Shown: positions 36,372-49,949, numbered from the stretch's first letter. The stretch: 64,000 bases of DNA from Chromohalobacter canadensis (GCF_034479555.1 NZ_CP140151.1:1178001-1242000), one strand, 5' to 3'. Notes: generated by a model not told the origin, from the sequence alone. Program-made: numbers and translations.

Positions 36372-38594
36372 TCATGGCGTCGGCCTCAGGCGACAACTCA
36401 AGAGACCCGCCAGGCGGCGCCAGTGGGCGATTCGGGCTTGGCGTCCCATCGCGCGCGTCGCCTCGTCATCACGCCCCTGGAACAATGTCGCGGCCCAATC
36501 GTGCAATGCTCTTGTGTCCTCGCCCGGCGTCTCGTCGGCGGTTTCCTGCGGCTGACGACGCCACCAGGCCAGCCAGGCCCGACACAGCCAGGGCCGCACG
36601 AGCGCCAACTCACCGCCACCCTGCGCGAAGCGCTCCAGGCGTGCGCATAGCTCGGCATTCACCTCGGGCGCCGTTCCCTCGTGCAGCAGCGCCGTGACGA
36701 CATCGGTTTCCAAATGCGCCAACTCGAAGGCAAGCAGGCTCGGCAGCAGATGCTGGAAGTCATCCGACCAGGTCGCCAGTGACGCACCCGCCGGGGACGT
36801 CAGCGACTGCCCCATCATCAAGGCATGCTCACCGCTCGCCGCTTCGCGGGTCAGCCCCAAGCGCAGCGAGATGAACCCCAAACGCCGCCAGAAGGCGATC
36901 AGCATCGCCTCGGCGCCGAAACTCACGCCCAGGTGCGCGACGTCATGCGTGCGGGCCGCAGTGGCCACGGCTTCGACCAGTGCCCGCCCCACACCGCACC
37001 GCCGCGCAGCGGGATGCACGGCAATGCGCATGATGCGCCACCAGCGCGATGTCAGCGCCGTCTGCCAGCCACCGTGCGTAGCCAACGACTGCGCCAGCAG
37101 ATGACCGCGCGGGCGGCGCTCGCCGAGCACGACACGCTCGGCGAGATCGGCGGGAAAACCGCCCTCCGCCTGCACCTGGCATACCCCGAGGCAGGTATCG
37201 CCGGCATAGGCCACCGCGAGTCGCACATCGGGGCCGTCGAGCAGTTGGCGCAAATCGCCAGGCGTGGTGCGGTAATGAGCCTGCACCAGCAGACCGAACA
37301 ACGTCTTGAGAGCGTGCTCGTCATGAGCCAGTGCCTCGCGGTCGAGCCAGCGAATGCGCAGTGGCGCGGCGGCCAGCGCCGCTTCGACCTCGCCATCGTC
37401 GGCCGGCGCGGCATCGAGCAACAGCATATCGCGGGTAAGACGTTCGAGGGGATCACCGTCGGCCCAGCGCACCGGCTCGCGCAGGTGGATCTCGCGCCAG
37501 TCGGGCGTGCGGCGGGAAAGGCGGGCGTAAAAACGAACCTGGAAGCCACGTCCGGTGCCTTCGTAACCATGCACGGTGGTGGCAAAAGCGAGACGCGGGA
37601 AGGCGTCCAGCCAACGTGCCAACAGTGGCGTGGGAATGGCCGCTGCTTCGTCGACGAACATCGTCGGCGGCGCGTGACGATCCACGCCCGACTCGCTCAG
37701 CGCTGCCGTTACGGCATCCGGGGCGAGAAAACGAACCTCGCACCGCCTCGCCTCAAGCGTGACGTAAAAACGCATCTCGGCACGATGCCCTTGGGGATAC
37801 AGCGCCGCCAAGCGCTCGAAAAGCGGCTCCACCGCCGCTCGACGCGGTGCGGTGACCCACAACGTTGTCTCCCCCGCCGCCAGCCGACGTGCGGCGGCGA
37901 TGCCCAACGCAGCCGACTTGCCTCGCCCTCGATCGGCACTCAGGACCACAGGGCGCCGACGGCGCAAGCGCGTCAGTCGATGCACGGCCTCTTGCTGATC
38001 ATGAGTAATACAGACGTCGTCAGGAAAAGCCTCTGCAGGCGCGTTCGCCTCGGGCAGGCGACCGGGGCACGGCGTGGCGTGCTCATCAGACCAATGCCAG
38101 ACGCTGGGCTCACGGAGCAAGTGCCGCGCCAGACGCGCCAGGTAATGGGCGGTCAGCGTCTCCGGTGCATGAGGCCAATGCGCCAGACGCGCATAGTCAG
38201 CATCCGGACTAACCTGGCCGTGGACCCATTCGGCAGGCGTCAACACGACCAGCAGTCCTCCGGCACGCAACGTACCGCTCAGCGCCCCGAAAGCGTCCGG
38301 ATCGAAACCCAACGCGGCATTGGCATCGAAGATGACCAGGTCATGCTCGCGCCCCAAGCGAGTGCGGGCCTGACGCGGGGACAGCGCATCGATGTCGGCC
38401 TCGGGGGCGGCCTCGCCGACCCACAAGGGGGCATGCCACGCCCGAGCCTGCCAGAGGGAAAGCGCACGCGTCCGGGCCAATTCGGATGACGCGGGTATCC
38501 AGATCACGCCGCGATGCCGACGTTCACGGCAGGCGTCGACCAGGGCATCCAACCATGCGCTGGAGGACGTCATGTCCTCCGAGGGGGCATTCAT
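36372..38594 (-). CDS. tmcA: tRNA(Met) cytidine acetyltransferase
   Basis: TmcA makes N4-acetylcytidine at the wobble position of elongator tRNA-Met. The 740-residue chain has an N-terminal DUF1726 domain, then a RecD-like ATPase with Walker A DRGRGKS at about 221-227 and a Walker-B-like FVDEAAAIP at 313-321. The GNAT acetyltransferase core MRIAVHPAARRCGVGRALVE follows, then a helical tail. It is some 70 residues longer than E. coli TmcA. GGGAG lies before the ATG at 38594. Confidence 0.93.
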   Translation of the reverse strand: MNAPSEDMTSSSAWLDALVDACRERRHRGVIWIPASSELARTRALSLWQARAWHAPLWVGEAAPEADIDALSPRQARTRLGREHDLVIFDANAALGFDPDAFGALSGTLRAGGLLVVLTPAEWVHGQVSPDADYARLAHWPHAPETLTAHYLARLARHLLREPSVWHWSDEHATPCPGRLPEANAPAEAFPDDVCITHDQQEAVHRLTRLRRRRPVVLSADRGRGKSAALGIAAARRLAAGETTLWVTAPRRAAVEPLFERLAALYPQGHRAEMRFYVTLEARRCEVRFLAPDAVTAALSESGVDRHAPPTMFVDEAAAIPTPLLARWLDAFPRLAFATTVHGYEGTGRGFQVRFYARLSRRTPDWREIHLREPVRWADGDPLERLTRDMLLLDAAPADDGEVEAALAAAPLRIRWLDREALAHDEHALKTLFGLLVQAHYRTTPGDLRQLLDGPDVRLAVAYAGDTCLGVCQVQAEGGFPADLAERVVLGERRPRGHLLAQSLATHGGWQTALTSRWWRIMRIAVHPAARRCGVGRALVEAVATAARTHDVAHLGVSFGAEAMLIAFWRRLGFISLRLGLTREAASGEHALMMGQSLTSPAGASLATWSDDFQHLLPSLLAFELAHLETDVVTALLHEGTAPEVNAELCARLERFAQGGGELALVRPWLCRAWLAWWRRQPQETADETPGEDTRALHDWAATLFQGRDDEATRAMGRQARIAHWRRLAGLLSCRLRPTP

Positions 38595-38643
38595 GCGTTT
38601 TCTCCCTTGCCGGTATCGCCTTCGACAGCTTCTCACAAACACT

Positions 38644-38671
38644 CACGCCCGCGCATGGCTGCGCGGGCGTG
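38644..38671 (-). terminator. Hairpin after trxB, probable terminator
   Basis: An 11-bp perfect stem (cacgcccgcgc and its complement) with a 6-base loop lies 40 bases past the trxB stop codon. The tail on the minus strand is AGTGTTTGTG, only moderately T-rich. Confidence 0.55.
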
Positions 38672-38712
38672 GTCGGCATCAGACTGTCACCGCACGGCGC
38701 GGCGAAGCGATC

Positions 38713-39756
<1,044 letters not shown>

Positions 39757-39783
39757 TCACTGTAAACGCTGGTCGGCACGGCA

Positions 39784-39807
39784 AAGGGCGGCCGATTGGC
39801 CGCCCTT
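39784..39807 (-). terminator. Hairpin after ahpC, probable terminator
   Basis: A 10-bp perfect stem (aagggcggcc/ggccgccctt) with a 4-base loop lies 21 bases past the ahpC stop codon. The minus-strand tail is short (CCCTTTGCC). Confidence 0.6.
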
Positions 39808-39827
39808 CGTTGCAAACGTGTTAACGC

Positions 39828-40430
39828 TTACAGTTCGTCGGAGTGCGTGCCCAGGTACTTGGCGACGCCTTCGGCGGTGTCTTTCATGCCTTCCTGGCCT
39901 TCGTCCCAACCAGCGGGGCAGACTTCGCCGTTCTTCTGGTGGAACTTGAGGGCCTTGACCATGCGCAGCATCTCATCGACGTTGCGGCCCAGCGGCAGGT
40001 TGTTGATGGTCTGGTGCTGGACGACGCCGTCTTCGTCGATCAGGAAGGATGCGCGCAGGGCGACGCCGGCTTCCGGGTGCTCGATACCGAAGGCTTGCGT
40101 GATCTCGTGCTTGACGTCAGCCACCATCGGGAAGCCAACTTCACCAATGCCGCCCTTCTCGGGAGAGGTCTTGCGCCATGCGTGGTGAGTGAACTGAGAG
40201 TCGATGGAGACACCGATCACTTCGACGCCCAACTCGCGGAACTGTGCCAGGCGATTATCGTGCGCGATGATCTCTGACGGGCAAACGAAGGTGAAGTCCA
40301 GCGGCCAGAAAAAGATGACGCGCAGCTTGCCGTTGGTTTCGGACAGCTTGAAGTCGTCGACGATGGTGCCATCGCCCAGAACCGCTGCCGCTTCGAAATC
40401 GGGTACCTGACGTCCAACCAATACGCTCAT
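39828..40430 (-). CDS. Typical 2-Cys peroxiredoxin (AhpC/Prx1 subfamily)
   Basis: A 200-residue thiol peroxidase. The peroxidatic cysteine is C50 (FTFVCPSE) and the resolving one C171 (GEVCPAGW). KGGIG at 92-96 is the GG(L/I)G motif that goes with easy overoxidation, but the C-terminal YF of sensitive enzymes is YL here. No ahpF is nearby; the neighbouring trxB suggests the thioredoxin system reduces it. AGGAG precedes the ATG. An inverted repeat lies about 85 bases upstream. Confidence 0.93.
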   Translation of the reverse strand: MSVLVGRQVPDFEAAAVLGDGTIVDDFKLSETNGKLRVIFFWPLDFTFVCPSEIIAHDNRLAQFRELGVEVIGVSIDSQFTHHAWRKTSPEKGGIGEVGFPMVADVKHEITQAFGIEHPEAGVALRASFLIDEDGVVQHQTINNLPLGRNVDEMLRMVKALKFHQKNGEVCPAGWDEGQEGMKDTAEGVAKYLGTHSDEL

Positions 40431-40511
40431 TCATTTCTCCTGAAAAGTCGGGTGGATGACTATACTAAAAGCCTACCAAGCTTACCGGCGGGCTTCTCTT
40501 ATGCCAATTTG

Positions 40512-40529
40512 ATTGCCCCAATGGGCAAT
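40512..40529. promoter_or_regulatory. Inverted repeat upstream of the peroxiredoxin gene
   Basis: ATTGCCC and GGGCAAT flank a 4-base centre (CAAT). It lies 82-99 bases before the peroxiredoxin start and close to the end of the CPXCG gene. It could be an operator or the CPXCG terminator. It does not match the OxyR consensus. Confidence 0.35.
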
Positions 40530-40592
40530 ATAGGCGTTCCCTATCGAGTCGATATGCTGTTCCCGGCATAACGGTATGGCATAGGAAAGCGC

Positions 40593-40802
40593 TCAAAATA
40601 CGTCGTCGTCTTGCCCTAGCATGACGTCCTCAAGCTCCCCGCTGAACGGCGATACTGTCACACGCACCTGAATTGGCGCGCAGCACTGAGGACAATCTTC
40701 CCAAGTAGCGTGGCTACCCACGCTGCTATCGATCAACATCTCGAAAGATGCGTCGCAATAAGGGCACGTCGCCGGCCATGACAACAACATCTCTTCATTC
40801 AT
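40593..40802 (-). CDS. CPXCG-motif cysteine-rich zinc-ribbon protein
   Basis: A 69-residue protein. CPYC (C13, C16) and CPQC (C37, C40) should bind one zinc ion. The rest is strands (IQVRVTV) and an acidic C terminus (GQDDDVF). This is the widespread gammaproteobacterial CPXCG family (Cys_rich_CPXG), of unknown role. The ATG at 40802 has AGGAG six bases upstream. Confidence 0.85.
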   Translation of the reverse strand: MNEEMLLSWPATCPYCDASFEMLIDSSVGSHATWEDCPQCCAPIQVRVTVSPFSGELEDVMLGQDDDVF

Positions 40803-41134
40803 ACCGACTCCTGGCGTCCTCAAGTACGGCGCATTACCGACTAAATATCGGGTCGCCCTTGCCCTCTTTCAAGCCAAGGCGTCGAGATTCTCGCACAAGA
40901 CAGGCATCCCCCACTTAAGCCATGACTTGCCACCTTGGTGACATGGGCGAGCTTGAAATAAAGGCTTATCATGACAATGTCTCCGGTATCGATGATATTG
41001 TAGACATTGTCGAAGGAACCTGACTCGCGGCGAACCGGGCCATCGGATGGTCTCCAGACCTTTCCAGCATACCAAGGGCAGCGTGGTTCGGCGTTCGCCA
41101 TGAAAATCGTCCAGCATTGATGAGGAGGGGGCCC
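40803..41134. other. 332-base gap between the CPXCG gene and acnA
   Basis: No convincing gene lies here. A reading frame on the minus strand (40841-41101) has no ribosome site and no recognisable protein. The gap holds a perfect 10-bp inverted repeat, GACAATGTCT/AGACATTGTC (40973-40982/41002-41011), 19 bases apart. Overlapping the right arm is ATTGTAGACATT (40997-41008), which resembles GntR-type operators of the ATTGTCGACAAT kind. The acnA start has GAGGAGGGG seven bases before its ATG. Confidence 0.5.
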
Positions 41135-43867
<2,733 letters not shown>

Positions 43868-43896
43868 TCGCTTCGCGCTGAGTTAGCGCCATGAGA

Positions 43897-43930
43897 AACA
43901 CCCCGTCGGCATTGCCGGCGGGGTGTTTTT
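43897..43930 (+). terminator. Rho-independent terminator of acnA (probably bidirectional)
   Basis: The stem aacaccccgtcggc/gccggcggggtgtt has one wobble pair, a 3-base loop and six T. It stands between convergent acnA and maeA; the minus strand has a shorter T-run (TGTTTC). Confidence 0.85.
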
Positions 43931-43955
43931 TGTCGATGGGTCGAGAGGCGTGCGT

Positions 43956-45641
43956 TTAGAAGGCGCGGCGCCGATAGGCGCGATAACGCGGATACCAGAA
44001 GTGACGTTCGATGGCGTCCCACAGCGCCTCATCGCTAGAGGACAGCGCGACTTCTTCCTCCTGAGCCTGCTTGGCGACGGCGAAGGCGATGTCCTTGCTG
44101 ATCTCGCGGATGTCACCCAACGAGGGCAACAAAGCCCCCTTGCCGGTCTTGACGATGGGCGCGCCTTGGGCCAATGCATTGGAAGCCGCCATCAGCATCT
44201 TGTCGGTGACACGGGACGCATTGGTCGCCACGACCCCAAGGCCGATGCCTGGGAAGATATAGGCGTTGTTGCACTGAGCGATCGCCACGTCGCGCTCGCC
44301 GACGCGCACCGTCGGGAAGGGGCTGCCCGTCGCCACCAGCGCTTCGCCCTGGGTCCAGTCGAGAAGATCTTGGGGGACAGCCTCGACCTTGGAGGTCGGA
44401 TTGGAAAGCGGCATCACCAGCGGCTGGGCACAGCCGGCGTGCAGCGTCTTGATCACTTCCTCGGTGAACAGGCCGCTCTGACCGGAGACCCCGATCAACA
44501 CGCTGGGCTTGGCATTGCGCACCACGTCGAGCAGGTCACGGGCCTGGGTATCCCAATCGCTCAAGGTGGCGGTCTCATGCGCCAGACGCTGCTGGAAGTC
44601 GTAGAGCCCGTCCATGTCACTGGTCAGCAATCCGAAACGGTCGACCATGTAGACACGACGGCGCGCCTCGGCCTCACTCAGGCCTTCCATGGTCATCGCC
44701 ACGACGATCTGCTCGGCAATACCGCAGCCCGCCGAGCCGGCCCCGAGAAACGCGATGGTCTGATCCTTGAGCGCCTCGCCCTTGGTCTTGCAGGCCGCCA
44801 GCAACGTACCTACGCACACCGCCGCCGTACCCTGGATGTCGTCGTTGAAGCAGCACAGCTGGTCGCGATAACGCTCGAGCAACGGCATGGCGTTGGTCTG
44901 GGCGAAGTCCTCGAACTGCAACAGCACGTTGGGCCAGCGCCGTTGCAACGCCTCCATGAACATGCCGATGAACTCGTCGTACTCTTCCTGACTGACCCGC
45001 GGGTGGCGCCAGCCCATGTACATGGGATCGTCGAGCAGTTTCTGATTGTTAGTGCCCACATCGAGCACGATGGGCAATGTGTAAGCCGGGCTGATGCCGC
45101 CACAGGCGGTATAAAGCGACAGTTTGCCGATGGGAATGCCCATGCCACCGATGCCCTGATCGCCCAGTCCCAGGATGCGCTCACCGTCGGTGGCCACGAT
45201 CACGCGCACCTTGTCCTTGGTAGCGCTACGCAGGATGTCGTCCATGCGGTGACGATCGGGATAAGAGATGAAGAGCCCGCGGTGGTTACGGTAAATATTG
45301 GAGAACTCTTCGCATGCCTCCCCCACCGTGGGGGTATAAATGATCGGCAGCATTTCCTCGAGATGCTCTTCCAGTAGACGGAAGAACAGCGTCTCGTTGT
45401 CGTCCTGAATCGCCCGCAGATAAATGTGCTTGTCGAGGTTGTTCTGACAAAGAGTGTATTGGTGATAAGCGCGCTCGAGTTGCTCTTCGATGCTCTCGAC
45501 ATTCTGCGGCAACAGGCCCACCAAATTGAACTCGACACGCTCTTCACTGGTAAAGGCGCTGCCCTTGTTGAGTAGCGGCATCTCCAGCAGTGAGGGGCCG
45601 GCATAAGGAATATAAAGGGGACGCTTGGATGTTTCGCTCAT
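43956..45641 (-). CDS. maeA: NAD-dependent malic enzyme
   Basis: A 561-residue enzyme that decarboxylates malate to pyruvate. The malic signature is [11 protein letters not shown] (about 263-273), and the NAD site is [36 protein letters not shown] is the substrate region. Length and the [11 protein letters not shown] terminus match the SfcA/MaeA type; the MaeB phosphotransacetylase extension is absent. The ATG at 45641 begins the conserved [13 protein letters not shown]. It converges with acnA, joining TCA flux to pyruvate supply. Confidence 0.94.
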   Translation of the reverse strand: MSETSKRPLYIPYAGPSLLEMPLLNKGSAFTSEERVEFNLVGLLPQNVESIEEQLERAYHQYTLCQNNLDKHIYLRAIQDDNETLFFRLLEEHLEEMLPIIYTPTVGEACEEFSNIYRNHRGLFISYPDRHRMDDILRSATKDKVRVIVATDGERILGLGDQGIGGMGIPIGKLSLYTACGGISPAYTLPIVLDVGTNNQKLLDDPMYMGWRHPRVSQEEYDEFIGMFMEALQRRWPNVLLQFEDFAQTNAMPLLERYRDQLCCFNDDIQGTAAVCVGTLLAACKTKGEALKDQTIAFLGAGSAGCGIAEQIVVAMTMEGLSEAEARRRVYMVDRFGLLTSDMDGLYDFQQRLAHETATLSDWDTQARDLLDVVRNAKPSVLIGVSGQSGLFTEEVIKTLHAGCAQPLVMPLSNPTSKVEAVPQDLLDWTQGEALVATGSPFPTVRVGERDVAIAQCNNAYIFPGIGLGVVATNASRVTDKMLMAASNALAQGAPIVKTGKGALLPSLGDIREISKDIAFAVAKQAQEEEVALSSSDEALWDAIERHFWYPRYRAYRRRAF

Positions 45642-45743
45642 CGTTTGCCTCACGCAGGTGACGGAACTCGGAGCTCTAGGGCTCCGCACGGCTCGAGCTT
45701 AACTATATCACGCCGCCTTGCCACCCGCGCACGCCACAAAGAC

Positions 45744-45769
45744 GCACGGCGTCCCGAAGGACGCCGTGC
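45744..45769 (-). terminator. Rho-independent terminator of the YeeE/YedE gene
   Basis: An 11-bp perfect stem (gcacggcgtcc/ggacgccgtgc) with a CGAA loop is followed on the minus strand by GTCTTTGTGG. It lies about 28 bases after the stop codon. Confidence 0.6.
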
Positions 45770-45796
45770 ATCATTTGCGCATATCGATTCTATGGC

Positions 45797-47020
45797 TCAG
45801 CCACTGCGAGTTACGGGACGTGAAGGGCCTGAGAAGAACAACGGGCGCAATTTGACGCCCAGCATGTTGCCGGCAAACGCCGCGACCAACCACAGCCAGC
45901 CGTGCAAGCTGCCCGACGAAATGCCGCCGAAATAGGCGCCGATGTTGCACCCGAACGCGAGGCGCGCCCCATAACCCAGCAGGAACCCGCCGATGGCTGC
46001 CGCTACTACGGAGCGTAACGGAATGTTGAATTTCGGCGCGAAACGGCCCGCCAGCGCCGCTGCGGCCATCGCCCCCAGAATGATGCCCACGTTCATGACC
46101 GTGGTGATATCGCTCCAGACGTTGGCGTTCAAGGCCGCCTCATTGCCGGCCGCCTGCCAATACCCCCAACCGCTGACATCGCCGCCCAAGGCTTCGAAGC
46201 CCTTGGCGCCCCACAGCGCGAATGCCGAGGTAATGCCCCATGGGCGTCCGGCGAGCGCCAGCGTGATGAAATTGAGCACCGCCAGTCCCACTGCGCCGGC
46301 CAATAGCGGCCAAGGGCCTTGCAGCCAGCGCGAGCGACCGGCCTCGACCTGCGGCGCCCGTTCGAGCTGACCGTGCCGGCGCTTCTCCATGGCCACCGTC
46401 AACGCTGCGATCGCGGCGAACAACGTCAGGCTGACGACGATACCGCCGCCCACGCCGAACAAGCCATGCAGCGACGTCGGCTGGAACGCCGGCAACGTCT
46501 GCCACCAGGCAAAATGCGCCGTGCCGACCAAGGAGCCGATAATGAAGAAAACCAGGGTAATCACCATGCGCGCATTACCGCCGCCCACCGTGAACAAGGT
46601 GCCCGAGGCGCAACCACCGCCCAATTGCATGCCCAGACCGAACAGGAAGGCCCCCACTAGAACCGAGACCCCGATGGGCGAGATATAACCAGAGACCGGT
46701 GTACCGAACAGCGTGCCCGCGCCGAGAGCAGGAAAGAACAGCACCACCGCCAAGGCCAACATGACCATCTGCGCGCGCAGGCCTCGCCCGCGCCGCTCGG
46801 TGATGAACACGCGCCACGCGGAAGTAAAGCCGAACGCGGCATGATAGAGCACCATGCCCAAGGCGCCCCCTACGATCATGAGCAGCCCCTTGGCCACCCC
46901 GAAAGCCGTGCCTACGGCCAGAGCGCCCAGGAGCAAGACTATCGCCGCCGCCAATGCCAACGGTGGCACGCCGCGACGAGACGTCAGCGAAGCGGACGAA
47001 ACGCTAGATGCGTCAGGCAT
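45797..47020 (-). CDS. YeeE/YedE-family (TsuA-like) membrane transporter
   Basis: A 407-residue membrane protein with about ten helices in two repeats. Each repeat has a Gly/Cys motif: LGGGCASGTLFTVGGG near 135 and FGCNIGAYFGGISSGS near 360. These cysteines form the thiosulfate path in TsuA. Relatives carry thiosulfate or selenium species, often with a SirA/TusA-like partner gene. No TusA-like gene is next to it here. AGGAGG precedes the GTG-ATG pair; I use the ATG at 47020. Confidence 0.87.
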   Translation of the reverse strand: MPDASSVSSASLTSRRGVPPLALAAAIVLLLGALAVGTAFGVAKGLLMIVGGALGMVLYHAAFGFTSAWRVFITERRGRGLRAQMVMLALAVVLFFPALGAGTLFGTPVSGYISPIGVSVLVGAFLFGLGMQLGGGCASGTLFTVGGGNARMVITLVFFIIGSLVGTAHFAWWQTLPAFQPTSLHGLFGVGGGIVVSLTLFAAIAALTVAMEKRRHGQLERAPQVEAGRSRWLQGPWPLLAGAVGLAVLNFITLALAGRPWGITSAFALWGAKGFEALGGDVSGWGYWQAAGNEAALNANVWSDITTVMNVGIILGAMAAAALAGRFAPKFNIPLRSVVAAAIGGFLLGYGARLAFGCNIGAYFGGISSGSLHGWLWLVAAFAGNMLGVKLRPLFFSGPSRPVTRSG

Positions 47021-47124
47021 CACACCCTCCTGTCATCGTTTGAATGGAAATTGTTGTCTATCTTAGCGTCTGCCCAGACCTTTTAAAAATTCATAAAACG
47101 CATTCACGCTATAGCGTTTGGCAA

Positions 47125-47157
47125 TATAAAAGGCCCATGTCTCACGACACGGGCCTT
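47125..47157 (-). terminator. Rho-independent terminator of trpS
   Basis: A 12-bp stem (aaggcccgtgtc/gacatgggcctt, one mismatch) with a 4-base loop is followed on the minus strand by TTATATT, 43 bases after the stop codon. Confidence 0.8.
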
Positions 47158-47199
47158 GGCAGCGCGCAAGATGCGCCGATAAGAAAAGCAGATGTGGCG

Positions 47200-48213
47200 T
47201 TACACGAAACGCCCCAGGCCAGCGACCTCTCGCACACGCTCCATGAGGGGTTGCGCCTCGGCGCGTGCCTTTTCGGCGCCCTGCTTGAGCACGTTCTCGA
47301 TATGCCCGGGATCCTCGAGCAGGGCGTTATACCGCTCGCGAGGTTCACTCAGATGTGCGTTGAGGTATTCGAAGACCCGGTCCTTGGCTTCGCCCCAGCC
47401 GATGCCGTTCTCGTAGTCGGCCCGCATGGTGGCGGTTTCTTCGGCGGAGGCAAACGCCGAGAAGATCTGGAACAGCGTGCAGCTGTCGGGATCCTTGGGC
47501 TCGCCGGGCTCCAGGGAGTTGGTCTTGATCTTGCGCACCAGCTTCTGGAGCTTCTTCTCCGAGACGAACAGCGGGATGGTGTTGTTGTAACTCTTGGACA
47601 TCTTGCGGCCATCGAGCCCGTTCAATACCTCCATCTTGTCGTCGACCACCGCTTCGGGCAGCGTGAAATACTGGCCCTTGTAGAGATGGTTGAAGCGTCC
47701 GCCCATATCGCGCGCCATCTCGATATGCTGGATCTGGTCGCGCCCCACCGGGACTTTATTGGCATTGAACATCAGGATATCCGCCGCCATCAGCACCGGG
47801 TAACCGAACAGCCCCATGCTCACGCCTTTATCCATATCCTGATGGCCGAGCTCTTCGTTCTCGGCCATCGCCGCCTTGTAGGCATGGGCGCGGTTCATCA
47901 GCCCCTTGGCGCAGACGCAGGACAGCATCCAGGTCAGCTCGGGGATTTCGGGAATGTCCGACTGACGATAGAAAACGGCGTTGTCGGTATCCAGGCCCAG
48001 CGCCAGCCAGGTGGCGGCGATTTCCAGGCGCGATTGCTGCACGCGCTTAGGATCCTGACACTTGATCAACGCATGCAGGTCAGCAAGAAAGTAGAAGGAA
48101 TCCACATCGGGACGCTGGCTGGCCTCGATGGCCGGTTTGATGGCCCCGACATAGTTGCCGAGATGCGGGGTACCGGTGGTGGTGATGCCGGTCAGAACGC
48201 GTGTCTTGGTCAT
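47200..48213 (-). CDS. trpS: Tryptophan--tRNA ligase
   Basis: A 337-residue class I synthetase. The HIGH-like motif is PHLGN (16-20) and the KMSKS loop is [23 protein letters not shown] and [17 protein letters not shown] complete the tryptophan and tRNA sites. It is of the E. coli type and length. The ATG at 48213 begins the conserved MTKTRVLTG; the reading frame runs 21 codons further upstream without support. Confidence 0.96.
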   Translation of the reverse strand: MTKTRVLTGITTTGTPHLGNYVGAIKPAIEASQRPDVDSFYFLADLHALIKCQDPKRVQQSRLEIAATWLALGLDTDNAVFYRQSDIPEIPELTWMLSCVCAKGLMNRAHAYKAAMAENEELGHQDMDKGVSMGLFGYPVLMAADILMFNANKVPVGRDQIQHIEMARDMGGRFNHLYKGQYFTLPEAVVDDKMEVLNGLDGRKMSKSYNNTIPLFVSEKKLQKLVRKIKTNSLEPGEPKDPDSCTLFQIFSAFASAEETATMRADYENGIGWGEAKDRVFEYLNAHLSEPRERYNALLEDPGHIENVLKQGAEKARAEAQPLMERVREVAGLGRFV

Positions 48214-48312
48214 GAAATTGGGCTGATCGCAACAAAATGTGAGAATCCGCCCAGTGTACAACGACGTCCCGGCCAAGGCGACCGGGCCTAGCCGGAACGT
48301 CCTGGTCCATCG

Positions 48313-49428
48313 CTATGCCATCAGGCTCTTGGGGTCGACCGCATCCAGACCGAATGCCTGGGCCACCGCCGGATGCGTGATGTGTCCGGCATGCACGTTG
48401 AGTCCCTTGAGGAAGTGAGGATCTTCCGCCAGGGCGCCTTGCCAGCCTTTGTCGGCCAATGCCAGTACGAACGGCAAGGTGGCGTTGGTCAACGCTTGAG
48501 TGGAAGTGCGCGCCACGGCGCCGGGCATGTTGGCGACGCAGTAATGCACCACACCATCCACGACATAGGTAGGATCGGCATGGGTCGTCGCGCGACTCGT
48601 CTCGAAGCAGCCGCCCTGATCGATGGCCACGTCCACCAGCACACTACCCGGACGCATATCACCAAGCATCTTGCGGGTGATCAATTTGGGCGCCTGCGCA
48701 CCTGGCACTAGCACCGCTCCGACGACGATATCCGACTCGCGGGCCGCCGTTTCCAAGGCATCCGCCGTCGAGTACACGGTATTCAGACGCCCTTGATAGC
48801 GATGATCGAGCACTTCCAGCCGCTCCAGCGACTTGTCGAGCACGGTGACATCCGCTCCCAGCCCCAGCGCCATGCGCGCGGCGTTCTCCCCGACCACGCC
48901 ACCGCCGATCACGGTGACCTTGGCCGGCGCCACGCCGGGCACCCCTGGAATCAGAATACCCGCACCGCCTTGTGCTTTTTCCAGGCTATGTGCACCGGCC
49001 TGGATGGCCATACGGCCGGCGACGCAACTCATCGGCGCCAGAAGCGGCAAACCGCCTTCTTCGTCGGTGATCGTCTCGTAGGCGATGCAGGTAGCTTCAC
49101 TGTCCATCAGCCCCCGTGTCAGCGACTCCTCGGCGGCCAAATGCAGGTAGGTGAACAGCGTATGGCTCGGCTTGAGGCGCTTGACCTCCTCCGGCTGAGG
49201 CTCTTTCACCTTGACGATCAGCTCGGCGTTATCCCATAGCGCGTCGATATCTTGCTCGATACGCGCCCCTGACGCTTCATATTCAGCGTCAGGGAAACCG
49301 GCTCCCTCACCTGCCGATGCCTGCACTGCCACGCGATGCCCGCGTGCCACAAGCTCGCGCACCACGCTTGGCGTCAAGGCGACACGATATTCATGGTTCT
49401 TGATTTCCTTGGGTACGGCAATTTTCAT
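48313..49428 (-). CDS. ald: Alanine dehydrogenase
   Basis: A 371-residue NAD enzyme that interconverts L-alanine and pyruvate plus ammonia. The N-terminal catalytic residues are in VALTPSVVREL and EIIVKVKEP-like VKVKEPQPEE. The NAD fold is VTVIGGGVVGENAARMALGLG at about 170-190, and AIDQGGCFETSR is the family signature. GGAGG lies before the ATG. An AT-rich stretch at 49540-49565 could be the promoter. It would help use alanine as a carbon and nitrogen source. Confidence 0.95.
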   Translation of the reverse strand: MKIAVPKEIKNHEYRVALTPSVVRELVARGHRVAVQASAGEGAGFPDAEYEASGARIEQDIDALWDNAELIVKVKEPQPEEVKRLKPSHTLFTYLHLAAEESLTRGLMDSEATCIAYETITDEEGGLPLLAPMSCVAGRMAIQAGAHSLEKAQGGAGILIPGVPGVAPAKVTVIGGGVVGENAARMALGLGADVTVLDKSLERLEVLDHRYQGRLNTVYSTADALETAARESDIVVGAVLVPGAQAPKLITRKMLGDMRPGSVLVDVAIDQGGCFETSRATTHADPTYVVDGVVHYCVANMPGAVARTSTQALTNATLPFVLALADKGWQGALAEDPHFLKGLNVHAGHITHPAVAQAFGLDAVDPKSLMA

Positions 49429-49614
49429 GGCGCCTCCGCTTCACGACGTGATCAAAATAGGCTCAACGTCTATCCATTACAGCACACGCACAGGAATCGG
49501 AGGGAGGTAGGAGACAAAACGGGATGACGTGCTATAAAGCAACACTTCTATAGAAAACTTTACGCCGACAGCGTCCATGGCCGAACGATTTGCGCCGGCC
49601 ATGCCATGCATACC

Positions 49615-49947
49615 CTACTCGCCGCAGTTGGGACGTACCTGGCCACACTGCCAACAAGTATCGAAGACGCCTTCCAGCCATTCACCGCACGCAGGGCAAC
49701 GCCAGTTCGGGCAATCCTCGGCAGGCCCGTTGAGGGCCTCATCAACCAACGCCTCGGCGCGCTGGCGATGCCCCACCGGCACCCAGACCTCCGGCTCGCA
49801 TTCACCGGGCGGCAGGTCACCGGCGCCACCGCCAAGGGTCATGTTGCGCAGCACGGGCACCAACCCGGCGCTGGCCAACACGTTGTGCACGTGGTTGACC
49901 AGTAACGTGTTGGGATGGCGAAAGACGAGAACGCTATCCAACGTCAT
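49615..49947 (-). CDS. DUF2007-type protein with C-terminal zinc ribbon
   Basis: A 110-residue protein. The first 65 residues are a ferredoxin-like alpha/beta unit (LVFRHPNTLLVNHVHNVLASAGL) typical of putative signal-transducing DUF2007 proteins. The last 30 hold CPACGEWLEG..CWQCGQ, a zinc ribbon with two CxxC pairs. Its ATG is two bases after the rlmI stop codon and has no ribosome site of its own, so translation is coupled to rlmI. A role in rRNA modification is only suggested by that coupling. Confidence 0.75.
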   Translation of the reverse strand: MTLDSVLVFRHPNTLLVNHVHNVLASAGLVPVLRNMTLGGGAGDLPPGECEPEVWVPVGHRQRAEALVDEALNGPAEDCPNWRCPACGEWLEGVFDTCWQCGQVRPNCGE

Positions 49948-49949
49948 GA

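Noticed and set aside
36825..38489. A 554-codon open frame antisense to tmcA
   Set aside because: Same reason: tmcA on the other strand has full domain structure, and the antisense product is low-complexity Arg/Gln-rich sequence.
40841..41101. Possible 86-residue protein in the gap before acnA
   Set aside because: No ribosome site, no recognisable domain, and it runs across the inverted repeat and likely promoter region.
43923..45377. A 484-codon open frame antisense to maeA
   Set aside because: It mirrors maeA codons and has no start signal; maeA carries all catalytic motifs.
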